Made by a program: the position numbers and the translations under genes. A model generated the notes under the pieces. The model searched no databases, was not told where the DNA came from, and worked only from the letters and a program-made list of their open reading frames with translations. DNA of 64,000 bases from Batkoa obscura (taxonomy: Eukaryota > Entomophthoromycota > Entomophthoromycetes > Entomophthorales > Batkoaceae): positions 124,001-188,000 of the forward strand of contig JASVEC010000016.1 of the NCBI GenBank assembly GCA_030770535.1, given 5' to 3'. Shown in pieces: positions 11,847 to 25,319 of the stretch (positions are counted from its first letter, which is position 1; each line of letters begins with the position of its first letter).

Positions 11847-14800
11847 TTAAGATTTAAGTATATCATTCACCGCATTATAAAATAAAGGGATTAAATGGAT
11901 CGAATTAGAACCAAGGGAACCTGTATTAGGTACTAATTTAATAGCTAAATTACAATTAGTAGCACCAACCCCTTCAAATGTCAATTCCAATAGAAACAAT
12001 GTATTATCATCCAGTGTACATGAAATAAACATATAAGTCTATAATAAAAATAAAAATATTATTATATTAATAAATCAAAATTAAAATTTTATATTAAATA
12101 TTTACCTTATTATTAATATTTCTATCGGCCACTGTAAATACATTATTTTTATGTAATTTATTTCTTAACCATTCAGTACTTGGTATTGGTTTAATGTTTG
12201 TTACACTTTGTTTAACTTCTTGATTGGAATCAATATTCCTCCAATAAGATAAATAATCTTTTTGATCTAAACCTCCTTGTTCATTAAATAATAAATGTAA
12301 GGGTATATCTGTTTGGGAATAAAATACACCAAGATTGGATTTAAATGCTAATTGTAATGAATTTAATGGGGAAGTTAATGAGATGGAATTGTTGTAATTT
12401 AATTCAATTGTTGTTGTATGACTTTGATTAGGTGCTAATATAGGTACTTGTAAATTATCAGGTGATAAACCGAACCTAAATTCAAAATTAATACATTAAT
12501 TTTAAATTAATACTTAAATAGAAATAAGCTTACGTGTTAGTATTAAATTGAATAGCAAAATCCATTAATTGTTTTTGACTACGATTAACAAATTGTAATG
12601 ACATTTGTTTTTTTCCAGTAATACGACCAAAAGTACCATGAATTTCTAATCCTTGACTAGTTTGTTGATCAACTAATAATGTTTTGGCAGGTATATAAGT
12701 ATCATCTAATTAAAAAAAATTAATGTTTTGTTCCAATTCATATATATATACTATAGTAAAATAAATCTTACTTAATTGTAACTGATTCATACTATCTGAG
12801 AGATTAATTGAATTAATATTTGATTCTGAAAAGGTAGGACTTAAAGGCGATTGAGCGCCCGAATGGAACATGGAATTAGTATTAGTATCTAAAAGTATTA
12901 AAATTAATTGTGGGAATAAATTATACTTCATAAATTATTCTAATTACCATGTAATAAATTCCCAGAATTATTGTTGGAACTAGAATTCCCAAATGAATTA
13001 TTTGAGTTATTATTATTAAACCCTATATTTCCAAAGATTGAAGTTTCATTAGAGGGGTTATAAGTACCAGTACTATTGTTGTTGAAATTCATTTGATTCG
13101 AAGTGGAATTATTTTGGTTTTGAAACATATTTGAATTGGTGTTGTTTATATTATTAAATGTATTATTTGCTTGATTAGATGAATTAAATGAAGTATTCAT
13201 ACTACCAAGTACATTATTACTACTATTATTAAAACTCATGTTTTGTTGAGATTGATTAGCAAAATAATCGGATGAATTAGCCATTGGGAAAGGGGAATCC
13301 ATTTGTTGACCAAACTGAATGGAATCATTATTATTGTTGAAATTAAAAATAGATTGTACATTTGGATAACTATTATTATTACTTGATTGTTGTCTAGAAG
13401 AATCATAATAACTACTTGAATTATTAATAGAGCCATTCATACTTTGATTCAATAACCCAGATTCAAATACAATATTACTATCTGCCATTTCTCCATTCCC
13501 AAAATCAGTAGTACTATTTACTTGTCCCATAGCAGAGGCAAAATCACCAGAATCTAAATCTAATAAATTCACTATTTGACCTTCATTTACTGGAGCTACA
13601 TCATTCACATAAGCATTATTAAAGAAACCCCCATCAAAAGGTGCGTTATTTTCATCACCAAAACCATTGGTTGTGATAGATCTATAAAATAAATGACCAA
13701 TTAAAACCCAATTATATTGAACAAATTCTACTTACTTATTATTATTATTACTATTATTGTTATCTTCTATAGTAGATTCGGATTGAGATGGAATCATGCA
13801 ATGTAATACTTTTGAATCAATCAAAAATCGAGGTTTTGATCCAGGAATAAAAGTGGATGGTATTTTATGATAAACAGAAGCTAATGAAGAAATGTGTAAT
13901 AATAATTCATCTAATAATGCAATTTCTATATTCTCTGTTTCCGTAGAAATATCCGGCTTTTCACTTAATACAACAGCCTATTAATAATATTAATTAATAT
14001 GTTAATAAAATACTTGTTGGTATTAATTTTTATACTAAATTTTACTTTAGCTGCTGATGGATCAGCTGATAATAACCTCCAATAAATATATCCCCGATCT
14101 CTAAGATCCGGATTATCTACTTCCTCTGTTGCCCATTTAAGTATCTTTGGTACTAATTCTTGACCAACAGTAGGTCTTTTAATAAATAATTTAACTACTG
14201 CTGTTAATAATGATAATTGCACCTATTTAATATAAAATATTAATGTTAATTTAACTTAAGTTAGTAATAATAATAATTAATAATAAAGTTTACTTACTTC
14301 TGGTTGTTCTTCTAAAAAAGAATCCATAAAGCCTTCTAAAATTTCATCGGAATTATCAATACGATCAGCATATTGACCAATAATCCAAATCATTGCTGCT
14401 TTGGCTTCAGGTTCATCTAAAGAATCTAAATTTTCGCATAATTTACCGATAATACCCTCATATTTATTAGGATATTTACGGAAAATATCCTAAAAGATCC
14501 AATATTTAATATTATTTAAATTTAAATCATATTAAATCGCTTACCTTAATAACAACAATACCTTCTTGTACTACATAATTAACTTTAGTTTGAATTAATT
14601 CTAATAACGCAGATATACAGCGTTGAGTTGAAGTTGGTATTTTAATAGCTAATCGACCAATAGCACGAACCGATTTACGAACAAAATCAACATCTACTTC
14701 AGAAGCATATCTAAATAGATTAACTAGATTAATGAATTACTATTATAAAAAAAACAATTACTCTACAAGTTCATTTAATACTTGACCAACATTAGCTGAA

Positions 14801-16148
14801 GTAGCCAATCGAAATATAATTTCCAATTTAGCTAATTTAACATAAATTGGATCATTATATTTACAAAAAAAAACTTTGATTTCTTCTTTTAAAATGCCAG
14901 GATGTTTTTGAATAATTAATAAAATATTTCTTAAAGCTACATATTGTACTTCAGGTCCAGAAGATAATAAAGTGACTAAAATAAATTAAAACAAAATTAT
15001 TAATTCCTTCTTTATAATTGAATCTTAAAATCATAGTTAAAAACTTACCAAGTGGTGGTGATAATTTTTTACAAAAATTTAAAACATCATCTTCTTTACC
15101 CATATAATTCATTAAATAAATAATTACTTTAATAGCATTAAGAACTACACTGGCATTGGCATGTTGTAATCGTGGCGCTACACGCTCAGCTAACATTTCA
15201 GCATCTCCAGGTTCTTGTGGTACTACATATAATAAAGTTTCAAGAATGTAAGCTTGGCCCCATCTAATTGAATTATATAGGTTAAAAGGATACTTTATAA
15301 AAATACAGATGCAAAAACTTACTCATTACATTCATTTAATGCAGCGATCAATTTACTAGCAATTCTAAGGTTGATTTGCAAAGTTAATTCAGGTGAACGC
15401 TCCGATATTTCAGCTAATGCAGCTACTGCATTAGAAACCACCTAAAATCAATAAATCAATATATTGATCTTTTTGCAACAATAGAAACATATCAAAAACA
15501 CATACCGTTGGATTAGAATCTAATAATAAATCTTTTAACATGGACATAAAACCTTCTTCATCAACTAAATTTCGATCATAAGAATATAATTTAGCTACAC
15601 AAGTAGCTGCCGTTTTTCGAACGTATGGATCACTATCTTTTAAACTTTTTCTTAATGGATCAATAAGAGAATCAATCACTTCTTTAACTTGAATATAACT
15701 CATAGTACGTATAGCTAATGCTCGAATTAATGGGTCTGGGTCATTAACGTCCTATGGTGAAAGTAGATTAATATTAATCATTATGAAAAAAGGAAGGTCA
15801 ATTTGTTTACTTACTCTTAAAAAATAAGCAATAGCTGTTTTAGTTTGTTCTGGTTTAGCTCTCGAATAATTAATCAAATAGAGATAAACCATTTTTTTAA
15901 TTTCTAATACATTGATTTGCATACAAGCTACTACATCTGTGTATAATGAAGACATATCATTTCCCATGGTCATGTTAGCTACTATCTTTTTCATTACTGT
16001 TTTCTTTTTTTGATGCTTGGGATCTTTCTTATCGGAGTTTAACTCATTGCGAAGTTCTTGGATTTTACCTAAAAGAGAATATTACTATGTTATTTATTAT
16101 AATCTACACCAAAGATGTACCCCGTTGAAAATATTTGGCATCTGACAT
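11847..16148 (-). CDS. AP-1/AP-2 complex beta-adaptin
   Basis: Large subunit of a clathrin adaptor complex, acting at trans-Golgi/endosome (AP-1) or plasma membrane (AP-2). About 14 short introns are read on the minus strand, giving roughly 1,100 residues. The start [20 protein letters not shown] follows an exon of only about 28 nt. The trunk shows HEAT-like blocks: [100 protein letters not shown], and [14 protein letters not shown]. An Asn/Ser-rich hinge follows, with [10 protein letters not shown] near 13550, a good clathrin-box motif. The C-terminal ear (12.7-11.85 kb) ends ...[16 protein letters not shown] cannot decide between AP-1 and AP-2. The hinge (12940-13608) is much richer in Asn than animal orthologues. 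Head-to-head with the thioesterase gene. Confidence 0.9.
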
Positions 16149-16489
16149 GTTGTAGATTGTTTTTGTCAATTGAAAACTAGTCAACTATTTTTATTTGAGT
16201 TAAATTTATTAGTTTTTGGGTAAATTTGTTCAACCTACAAATGAATCATTTATAAGCAATCCATTTTAATTGGTTTAATTAAATTCCAGCAGTATTTTCG
16301 AAGTCTTTTGAAGCCACAATTGAATTTATAAATTTAAATTTAATATCAAATAAGTATATTATTTTTGATTGTTTAAAGAATAGCTCAAAACGCACATTAC
16401 TATTTTTAAAGTCTAGCTTTATTCTAATTAAAGTAATATAATCGTTTTTTTCAATATTTATTAATTTAATTATATAAAGAAAAACGGAA
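16149..16489. promoter_or_regulatory. Shared divergent promoter region
   Basis: The 341 bp between the start codons of the beta-adaptin gene (minus) and the thioesterase gene (plus) must contain the 5' control sequences of both. No specific box can be named. An 83-codon minus-strand frame here has no family resemblance and is treated as chance. Confidence 0.5.
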
Positions 16490-17126
16490 ATGAGTAAATC
16501 CACTTTAATAACCAACTTAAAAGCGTACACAAATACATTATTAAAAAAGAATGGTTATACTCAATTAGTGATGCCCAAAGTATCCTATCTATAATTGTAA
16601 AAAACTCATTGATTAATACCACTTCAGTCATGGACCCTAGTTAACGCGGACAGCGGTAAAGTAACTCATCAATTTCAAGTGGAAGAAAAGCATTTAGTAA
16701 GAAAAAATTGATAGAAAACAGTTAAATCTTTTATTAACTTATTTTTCCTAATTTTAGAATATCAACGATAGTTTACATGGTGGTTTTTTAGCTACCTTGA
16801 TCGATATGGGTGGTACCTTAGCCATCAATACTATGGATTTAAAACAAACAGGAGTTTCTACCGATATTAGTATTAGTTATTTAGCTGGAGCTAAACTGGG
16901 GGAGACAGTGAAGATGGTAATAACCTAAATGGTTTTAAAGATTTTTATTACTTTTTTATTTTGGTTGCTAATCATACAGTAGTCTTCTCAAGTGGATAAA
17001 CTTGGAAAAAATTTAGCTTATACATCTGTAAAAATATGGAAAGAACAAGGAGATAAACAAAAGGTTATTGCATTGGGTAGACATACCAAGTTTATTAGAT
17101 ATGCTGTGGAAGAGAAGGAAAGCTAG
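16490..17126 (+). CDS. Hotdog-fold acyl-CoA thioesterase (ACOT13-like)
   Basis: Four exons read as about 153 residues: MSKSTLITNL... to MPK (intron at 16580), SWTLVNADSGKVTHQFQVEE..., NINDSLHGGFLATLIDMGG..., and SSQVDKLGKNLAYTSV... ending at the TAG at 17124. The active-site block NDSLHGGFLATLIDMGGTLA is the HGG-type hotdog signature with the conserved Asn/His and Asp. TDISISYLAGAKLGETVKM and GKNLAYTSVKIWK match the strands of the PaaI/ACOT13 group, which hydrolyse medium/long acyl-CoA, often at mitochondria. The start is the first ATG after a poor-coding leader. The first exon has basic residues that could be a weak mitochondrial targeting sequence (inference). Confidence 0.85.
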
Positions 17127-19362
17127 AGAAATCAAAGTCAAGTCCCATGGTTAAGAATAAGTTTGGAATTTCCTACAGCTTTTTCTAAAATAAATTTTAT
17201 ATATGGGTAAGCTTGGAAACTCAAAGTTAAAGCTAAAATTTTCTATTTCATATTTTTTGTCCATTTTCTGTAACGTAAATTTTTGAAATTTTTTAGGTAA
17301 TACTGGATAAGAAAATGCTCATATATATATGGTTTTAGTTAGGCAAAAAGCGGATAATTTCATAGCATTTTGTGCTTGATTTTACTTTTTGTTAAAAATT
17401 TAAATTAGATAAAAATTGAATCAAGCTTCTAAACTAACTTATGTATTTTTATATGGGGATGTATTTTTTTGTTTAAGATCTTTACTAACAATCTTTCCGC
17501 TTAAATAGCACTTAAAAAATGAAGAAAGTAATGAAACCAAAAAAAATAGCCCCGAATTAATTTTTACTTTAATTTGCAAGTTTCATAGTTAAAATTTGCC
17601 TAAAAAAACATTTAAATGTTTATAAAAATGTTTTGATTTGATTTTGATTTTATAATAAAAATTCATTGAAAATTTTATTAACAAAAAAATGAATCATACT
17701 ATCTTGTTTGGATTACTTTTGAAAAACTTTATCCCTGGATATTAAAAGTGTTTGATTATAAAAATTGATAAGCTTTTATTTTATTTTATTTGAACTTTAG
17801 CCATTTAAATTAGTTTAAATTTTTAATACTTATAATTAAACAGTTGAATAACTACTATTTTATAAATATAAACACAGTTAAAAACAAAAATGATTTGCTA
17901 ATATTTTATTTTTATTTTCAATTATGTAAAATAGCTCTTTAAATAGTTATAAGCACTTTCTATTTTTTTTATATTAAAAACAATTTACACTAAATTTTTA
18001 TCTTATGGGATTTTAACTTTATACTAATATTGGTTAAAAATGGCTTATATGTTTAGTGGCAGTTAAAAAAAAGAAATCACTATAAATTTTTATTTGTTTT
18101 AAAAAAAACTCAAATAATAAATAGTTACTAAACAGGCAAAGGTTAATTGATTTGCCTTAATAAAGTAAAATTGAACACCTCTTCCTTGACTTTTTTTAAC
18201 TTTGACTCTGATATTAACCCTTCTTAACCTTAGTTTTAACCTTTATTATATACAAGCTGTATTTCTAAGCTTGGAAAGCTTCAATTGTTTCCTTGGTTAG
18301 TATTTTAACTATAGAACAAAATAAATTCTGCGAGAATTGGCAGGGAAAAATTAATTCCTATTTTTCTTGACTGTAACCTGATTTTTGCCTTAACTTTTCT
18401 ATCCCTTTTCTATCCAACACAAAAATTTAAAAATCATAGTTAGATTCTCTATGGAAAATCTATCAAACTGTATACTATAAAGTTAAACAAAAAGACAACC
18501 ATTTTTGTAGCAGGGAATGTTTTATTAACAGGTTTTATTAAAGATAAAACAGTAAAAAAATCAAGCTTTAGTTTTGACTAACTAATATTGAAGTTGCCAA
18601 TCTTTTGGATGGCACAAGCAAATTAAATTTGCCACTATTTCCATGCCAAGGTGCACTATAACAAGCCTAACTGGTCATAGTTTCGTTAGCTATTATTAAT
18701 TCAAGACAAGTTGAATTCAAGTTTAATTCTAACTAAATACAGAGTTATATAATTAGTAGGAGTTTGATAGAAAAATTCCACTCTGATCAAATAGAGCTTT
18801 CGAAAACCTTGTTATTCGAGTTGTTCAATTTTCAAGCTAATAAATTTAAGGCTAAATAGCCAAGAATAACTTTATTCTAAAAAAAATCTTCAATCTAAAA
18901 AAAAATTCTTTGAATGTAAATAGAATTTTTTTTTATTGGTTGGTAACGAATCCTAATATTTTTGGACGTAGCAGGTGGCTTAAAATATCGAACAGTTCTA
19001 AGTTTGTCAGCCTTTCAATTTAATAGTATTAGAAATAAAGTATTATATAATATTAACCTTATCATATTATAATATTATAAAAACACTAGCCTATTCAATG
19101 ATTAATAAAGCTATTTAAATTAATAACAAGCCTGGTTTTATAATGAACACGTCAATGATTGGTTAAGTGTTGAATTTTAATATGTAACAATATATTCCGA
19201 CTTTTAGTTAATTTCAATTAAAATTAACTGTTAAAAAATCAATCAGTTCAATTTTCTATTTGAAATTTTAAAGAAGCTTAATCTTTCTAATTTATCCTTG
19301 AATACTTTTATTATAGTACTTAAATTGATTAATATTCTTTCTTGTTTTATTCTATAATTACA
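17127..19362. other. Intergenic, 2.2 kb
   Basis: Very AT-rich, no supportable gene. It holds one MITE at 17455-17553. The 3' end is the promoter side of the PFKFB gene. Confidence 0.6.
17455..17553 (+). mobile_element. Short GGGG-ended MITE, copy 2
   Basis: Forward copy beginning GGGGATGTATTTTTTTGT. The 3' end is diverged (AATAGCCCC) and the right flank is no longer ATAT, while the left flank is. This suggests an older insertion than most others. Confidence 0.8.
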
Positions 19363-20847
19363 ATGAAAACTGTTACTGTTGGTGGTAAGTATTTATTTTA
19401 TAATATGGGCTTAATTAATATATTTGTTTATAGGAAACCTTAAATTAGCCTGTGTGGTAACCATATTTAAAATGTATTAAAAAATTTATGTTAATTAAAA
19501 TTTAGCTAGTCGGATTACCTGCAAGAGGTAAAACATTTATTGGTCAAAAAGGTATTAAATATAGCAAACCATTTTCTATTTGTTAAAAATAAAAAGTTTC
19601 AAGATATCTTCGCTGGCTCGGAATCAGTACAAAGGTATTTAACGTTGGTAACTATAGAAGACGTGACTGGGGAGCTTCTCAACCACATACTTTTTTTGAT
19701 CCTAATAATGAAGAAGCTAAACATCAAAGGGAACAAAGTGCTAAAGAAGCACTTGAAGACATGTTTAACTGGTTTGAAGAGCATGGTGGAGAAGTAGGGA
19801 TTTATGACGCAACTAACTCAACGAAAGAAAGACGTGATTTTATTTTAGATTTATGTAGCCAAAATGATGTACAAGTAATGTTTGCAGAGTCTGTTTGTAA
19901 TGATGAAGAACTCATTCTTCAAAACATTATTGCAGTAAAAACAAATTCACCAGATTATGCTCAGTTAGAAGAAAAGCAAGCTGCAGTTCAAGATTTCAAA
20001 AACAGAATATCTCATTATGAAAAAGCCTACCAAACTATTGAAGAATTAGATTTAACTTATATAAAGATTATTAATGTTGGAGCTAAATATGTGGTGAATC
20101 GTATTAGAGGTTATCTTGAATCACGTATTGTATACTATTTGATGAATTTGCATATTGCACCACGATCTATTTTTATAAGTAGAGTAAGTTTAATTTTAAC
20201 TTCACCAAATTCAACACGACTTAAAAATTATTTAGCATGGCGAAAGCATATATAATACAGAGGGTAAAATTGGAGGCGATTCAGAGCTTTCACCTCAAGG
20301 CTCTCAATATTCAGAGACTTTACCTTTACTTATTAGTAAAAATTTTGATACTTCAAACCTTAAAGTGTGGACTTCTACAATGAAGCGTACCGTTGCTACT
20401 GGAAAAAATCTTCCATATCCAAAATTACAATGGAAAGCTCTAGATGAATTAGATGCTGGTGTGTGTGATGGTTTGACTTATGAAGAAATTGCTGAAAAAT
20501 ATCCGGAAGATTATGCAAATAGGGATGATGATAAACTTAGTTATCGTTATCGTGGAGGAGAATCTTACAAGGATGTCATTTTGAGGCTCGAACCAGTTAT
20601 TATGGAGTTAGAAAGACAACAAAATATTCTCATTATTGGCCATCAAGCTATATTAAGATGTATCTATGGGTATTTTATGGATCTTCCACAAAGTGAGATC
20701 CCATACATTAAAATCCCTTTACATACTGTTATCAAACTTACACCTATGGCTTATGGTACAGTAGAAGAACGCTTTTCTGCCGAAATTGAAGCCGTTGACA
20801 CTCACCGCCCTAAACCAGAAAAAAGTTCACCACCACTTAATCATTAA
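19363..20847 (+). CDS. PFKFB: 6-phosphofructo-2-kinase/fructose-2,6-bisphosphatase
   Basis: Bifunctional enzyme that makes and removes fructose-2,6-bisphosphate, the allosteric switch of glycolysis and gluconeogenesis. About five exons: MKTVTVGG, NLKLACV, LVGLPARGKTFIGQK (Walker A), VSRYLRWLGISTKVFNVGNYRR continuing through the kinase domain, and from HGESIYNTE at about 20232 the phosphatase domain. The intron near 20188 splits the phosphohistidine RHG motif between R and HG. Other conserved blocks are YDATNSTKERRD, FAESVCND, INVGAKYVVNRIRGYLESRIVYYLMN, VWTSTMKRT, LDELDAGVCDGLTYEEI, GGESYKDVILRLEPVIMELE, GHQAILRC and PLHTVIKLTP. Both active sites look complete, so a true bifunctional form is expected. 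Length is about 430-440 residues, without the long N-terminal extension of yeast Pfk26. Confidence 0.93.
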
Positions 20848-21530
20848 TTTGTTTTGAGGTTTCACATTGTTTTTTTCTCTTTTTGTTTTTTAATGATCTT
20901 TAAATTGTATTTTTTTAGTTTAGAAAACAAAGTTGGATTTTTTAGGGATTTATAAAATTTATTATTTTATTTTTAATACTTTCAGCTTGTTTTGCTCTTT
21001 TAACGATATTTTTTGTTCAACTACTATTTTAACTCATTGTTTCTCATATACTTTCTTTGATATCAGCTGAAACTTTCTACTAAACTTCATTTAAAGTTAA
21101 TTTTATATTTAAGTACTCAACATCATCTTCGACTACATCTGTTGCTCAATTACGTAATAAATTACAAATCCTTTAATAAAAAAAATATTAAGTATCTTAA
21201 AAGCAATATTCTAATTGGTGTTAAAAGCAACATTATTTTTTAAGAATTATATTGAAGTTTTATTCAGCATTCATTTGATTACAAACCATATTAAATTCTT
21301 GAATTTATTACAAATATCATAGTAATTTAAGTAAAACTTTGTTAATAAACTTTATACTACACAATAACCTATTAAACATTAAACTTAAGTTTGGATCCTT
21401 TTATTTTTTTAAATACGTTTAATATTCAAAGCTAATGAATATTATACAAACAGGACATGCAAATGGGTCCAGCATCCCATAACGTTTTGATAAAATCTTT
21501 TTTATTATTATTTTTCATTTTTAGTTAAAA
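20848..21530. other. Intergenic between convergent PFKFB and MKT1
   Basis: About 680 bp of T-rich sequence between two gene 3' ends. Nothing beyond 3'-UTR-like DNA seen. Confidence 0.6.
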
Positions 21531-24411
21531 TTATAGTCGTTTGTTAGATAACCATTCATTCGCATCAATAAATTGTTGTACAATTACATCACCTTCTTTT
21601 GAATTTCCTTTTAATGTTATAATTGCACTGTACACTTGATCCCAGAAATCAAATCCTCGGAAAAGATCCTCTTGTACATCCGCACAAGATGCAAATGTTT
21701 TGGGTAGTTGAGAAGGTTCAAACCAATGGTTTATGTCAGTTTCTGGGTATTGACAAACACGATCTAAAAAGAGTTTAGCTAGTACACCTAAAGCAGTATT
21801 TGTTTCTTGTACAAATGGAAGACTATATAATATTTATAAAATATTTAAAAAAGTTGAATAAAATTTACCGTTGTGCAATTTTTGTAATATCGGTTCTAGG
21901 CTTTACAGTTTCACCACCAAGTATTATACCCATTGCTACCATTTCGACATAATGACGTAAGCTACGGGATACGAGTCTAGCACAGCTTTGGAAGCACAAA
22001 AGATTGCGATCCACTGGTCCCTCCCATGGTGCCGTCTAATCTTTTTAATATTATAATTTTTTAATAAAAAAGTTTTACTTCATAACCGACTGTAATAAGA
22101 GATACAACTCTAGAAAAGAGACGAGCATGAGGAAGTTCATTTTCTATTTAAAAATTAGTTAAGAATTTTCAAATTTAAAAGAAATACCTGGAATATGAGT
22201 GGTACACATATCTTTATACTCAAATTCATATGGTTGGTTATTAAGGAGACCAAGTTTAAAAAGCTCTAAAGCTATAATCAATCCTTCCATACCATCATTA
22301 GGCATGTCTTCAAACCCATCTATAGCACTGTTCAATGCATTACCATAAGGATAAGTCCCATTAGGATGAGCAAGCATTCTAATATATAAATAAAATATAA
22401 ATAAAAAAATATAAATAAACGAATAAAAGCAAAATTACCCTCGAAGTTCGAGGAAACGTGTAATTGTAGTAACTAAAATTTGATCTACAGTTTTTAAAAG
22501 TGGGATCGGTCCAGAATCTTCGATTTCTAAAAATTTTGGTGATTGAGCAGCAATAGCAGCAAAGAATATATCAGATTCTCCTTGAAACTAAAATTGTGTA
22601 AGTATGATATTATCTATAATTAAATAATAGTATACATTTTGGCGTTGTTTTTCAGCTTCAATAAGATCGTGATTACAGCGCCATTTAGCAGTATGCAACT
22701 TTGGAAGAACAACGCTGTCATAAGGAATAAGATTATGTTCTTCTTTAGGCTCAAACCAATACACAGCATGCTTAAGTTTAAAATTTTAAAATCTTCAAAT
22801 TAAAGTTTTTTTTAAACAACTTACCACTTTGCGTGATTGGAAGAATCCATGTAAATGCCTGGTTAATAAAGCTAAAGTTTGAGATCTGATTTCAATCAAG
22901 TCATTTAACAATTTGCGGTACTCCTTAAATCCGTTACAAAGTGGCTGTGTGTCTACTATAATACCAGTAATTAATGCACTGACAACCTTATCAAAATGTT
23001 AAAAAAATATTTTTTTAAATATTTAAAAAAACTACATGATGACTTATAAGTCCCTTTGATAAATAATAGTACACTTCGTCAGGTAAACGATGTCCCATAA
23101 AAGTTTGTAAATCACTGTATGACGTTAGTAAATTAAATAGTAATAATATTAAAAATCTACTTTGGAGCAGTTTCAGCGTTACAAGGTTCAACTACTCCGG
23201 ATCTGCTAAGATAAGGTTGGTACTTGACAGAGCAGACAGCTCTACAGTAATTATCAACATAGTTTGTTCTGGCTACCTAAAAATATTCAATATAATGTCA
23301 AATAATAGTAAGTAAATCATCACCTCTGGATGTTCAGTAAATGCCTGAACAGCATTGAACCCAGTTTTGTGGTGCCTGACCATTTCCAAAGCAGCTAAAA
23401 TAAATATATTATTATAAAAGTATAATTTTTGTTAAACATCTTACATTTGAAAATTGAATTATTATTATCGCTTGCAAGTGGAGGAAATGTGGAGCAGTAA
23501 TCAAATCCAGCCAAAACAGCGATATCCAAAAGCTGGTCATCGTTGATTTGCATTTCTTGAAGAGCTTTACTTTTATGAATAAATGTAAATTCATTTTTCT
23601 GCGAAAAAGTTAGAAAAATTTAAATGACAAAAAAATAGCTTTACCTCAAAATTAATTGCAGTAATTAATTTTTCTACTCCAAATAACAAGGCCTCAGTTC
23701 CAGCAAGTACGGCGTGTGCTTGTCCCATTCTGGAAATGTAAGCTATCTATAAGAAATAAATATTTTAAATTGATGATTGAATAATAATTACTTGAGCCCA
23801 AGAAGAATATGGTGCACGGATAAAGTCTTCGTTATTTTCAGTCAAAGTCTTAAATACAATATTTAAAAGTTCAGGCTGATATGTTGAAGCTAAAACATGT
23901 TAATATTAAAAATTAATTAAAACCTTGAAATTACTAGCTGTATTCCAAAAAGAAGTAGCAAGTTCCGAATTTCCCTTTTCATACGCTTCCCAAGCTTGTG
24001 TGCGTTTAAGGGGACGTTTATCCTCAGTACTAAAGGGTCTGTCTTTTTTAAAGGGGGTTAATGAGGTAAATACGAAAGTGGCTTTAATTCCATTAGATCT
24101 TAAACTTTATTAGTACTTTAAATTAATAGTTGAAATGTCAATTAGTTACTTGAAATAGTTAAGTTCCTTAATAATATAATCATCTAAACCTATAGGTGCC
24201 CCTCCCATAGCGACAGTGGGAGATTCTTTATTGCTTCCTGTTAAAATCTTTTTCAACCATAAGTGACCCTCAACTAATATTTTACAATCTTTAAGAAGAT
24301 TTAACGGTACAGTTTGAATAAGTTGATGGTCTGCTAAATAAACTATTTTTTTTAAACTTATAATCAATCTATTTTACTATCCTTTTTACCTTCGAAATTG
24401 CGTACACCCAT
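21531..24411 (-). CDS. MKT1: Mkt1-like post-transcriptional regulator (XPG-N fold)
   Basis: Multi-exon gene (about a dozen or more introns of 45-70 nt), roughly 650-700 residues. A 22-nt first exon encodes MGVRNFE and joins DHQLIQTVPLNLLKDCK. The N-terminal third is XPG/FEN-like (ILVEGHLWLKKIL, GLDDYIIKELNYF, then INDDQLLDIAVLAGFDYC). In a canonical nuclease the VEGHLWL position would be V-D-x, so catalytic function is doubtful, as in Mkt1. The C-terminal half has MLAHPNGTYPYGNALNSAI, GMEGLIIALELFKLGLL, RLFSRVVSLITVGYE and a terminal block ending in LSNKRL. Yeast Mkt1 acts with Pbp1 in mRNA regulation. That role is transferred by resemblance only. Convergent with PFKFB. Confidence 0.75.
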
Positions 24412-24780
24412 AGTTATTGTTTACTTTTTGAAGAATAAATATAAGGATATGTATGATACCTTGATTCTTTATTTTTTTGATTTGTTAGAAACCAAATTTT
24501 CATCAATTAACTTCCTTAAAAGTTCACTTTATTTCTGTTTAATCCAATTAAATAGATAGAAAGGGGAAATGATTAAATAAGCAAATAGATTCTGTTTATT
24601 TTGGTAAATTTAAAAAAATAAGAGTTGCAATATAATATATTATACCCACATTATTTGATCGTTTAAGCTACTATTTAAAATTAAAATAAGTTGTGAAAAA
24701 TGATTTTATCTTGTAGTCATAATTACTATAAGTAGTACTAAGAAATATGTTTTAAATTTTAGCATTTAAAGCTAATATAT

Positions 24781-25022
24781 GTAGATGTCTAAATTGATTT
24801 TAGAATTTACTTAAAAATTAATCTAAGTTTGTTTTTAAATTTATAATTTTTAGCATGTGATTAGTTAAATTTTTGTATTTAAGAGATTTATTTTAATTAT
24901 TTTCTTAATTAATTCTTTTGATTATGTATTTTATATTATTTCTATCAAATATTTAATAAGCATACAACATATAAATACATAGTTGCTTAACTTTATTTTT
25001 TATTAAAATAAAAATAAAAAAG
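24781..25022 (+). mobile_element. Decayed left end of the Sola-like transposon
   Basis: The sequence from 24781 aligns with the first 300 bp of the element at 52115. ATTGATTTTAGAATTTACTT matches ATTGGTTTCAGAATCTACTT, both are followed by an AAATTAATC segment, and both end in a CTTTATTTTTT.TT.AAATAAAAATAAAA segment that in the intact copy abuts the transposase ATG. No transposase sequence follows. The four bases before it are ATAT. It is a truncated, diverged fossil copy. Confidence 0.75.
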
Positions 25023-25220
25023 AGAAAGTGTTAAAGTTTACTATTAATAATAATTTTAAGTAAGCAATATGTAAAGTTGATATCTTAAAAGAAATAGGAA
25101 ATAAAAATCAATAAATAGTATTATTATTGATTATAGTTCCAGTATATTATTTGATGAACATAGAAGTTTTGCATTTAATACAAATAAAAATTAAAAGTAA
25201 GCATATCAAAATTATTATAT

Positions 25221-25319
25221 GGGGATGTTTTTTTTGGCTTCATTATTTTTTCCATCTTTTAAGCACTATTTAAGTGGAAAAATTGTTAGTAAAATTTTTA
25301 AACAAAAAAATACATCCCC
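25221..25319 (-). mobile_element. Short GGGG-ended MITE, copy 3
   Basis: Reverse copy, GGGGATGTTTTTTTTGGCTT...TACATCCCC, with ATAT on both sides. It lies about 200 bp downstream of the decayed transposon left end. Confidence 0.85.

Noticed and set aside
16279-16530. 83-codon frame in the divergent promoter.
   Set aside because: No family resemblance, and it overlaps the first exon of the thioesterase on the other strand.
18180-18260. TTAACCTT-like tracts that could hint at telomere-type repeats.
   Set aside because: Not in tandem and not regular. Consistent with AT-rich background.
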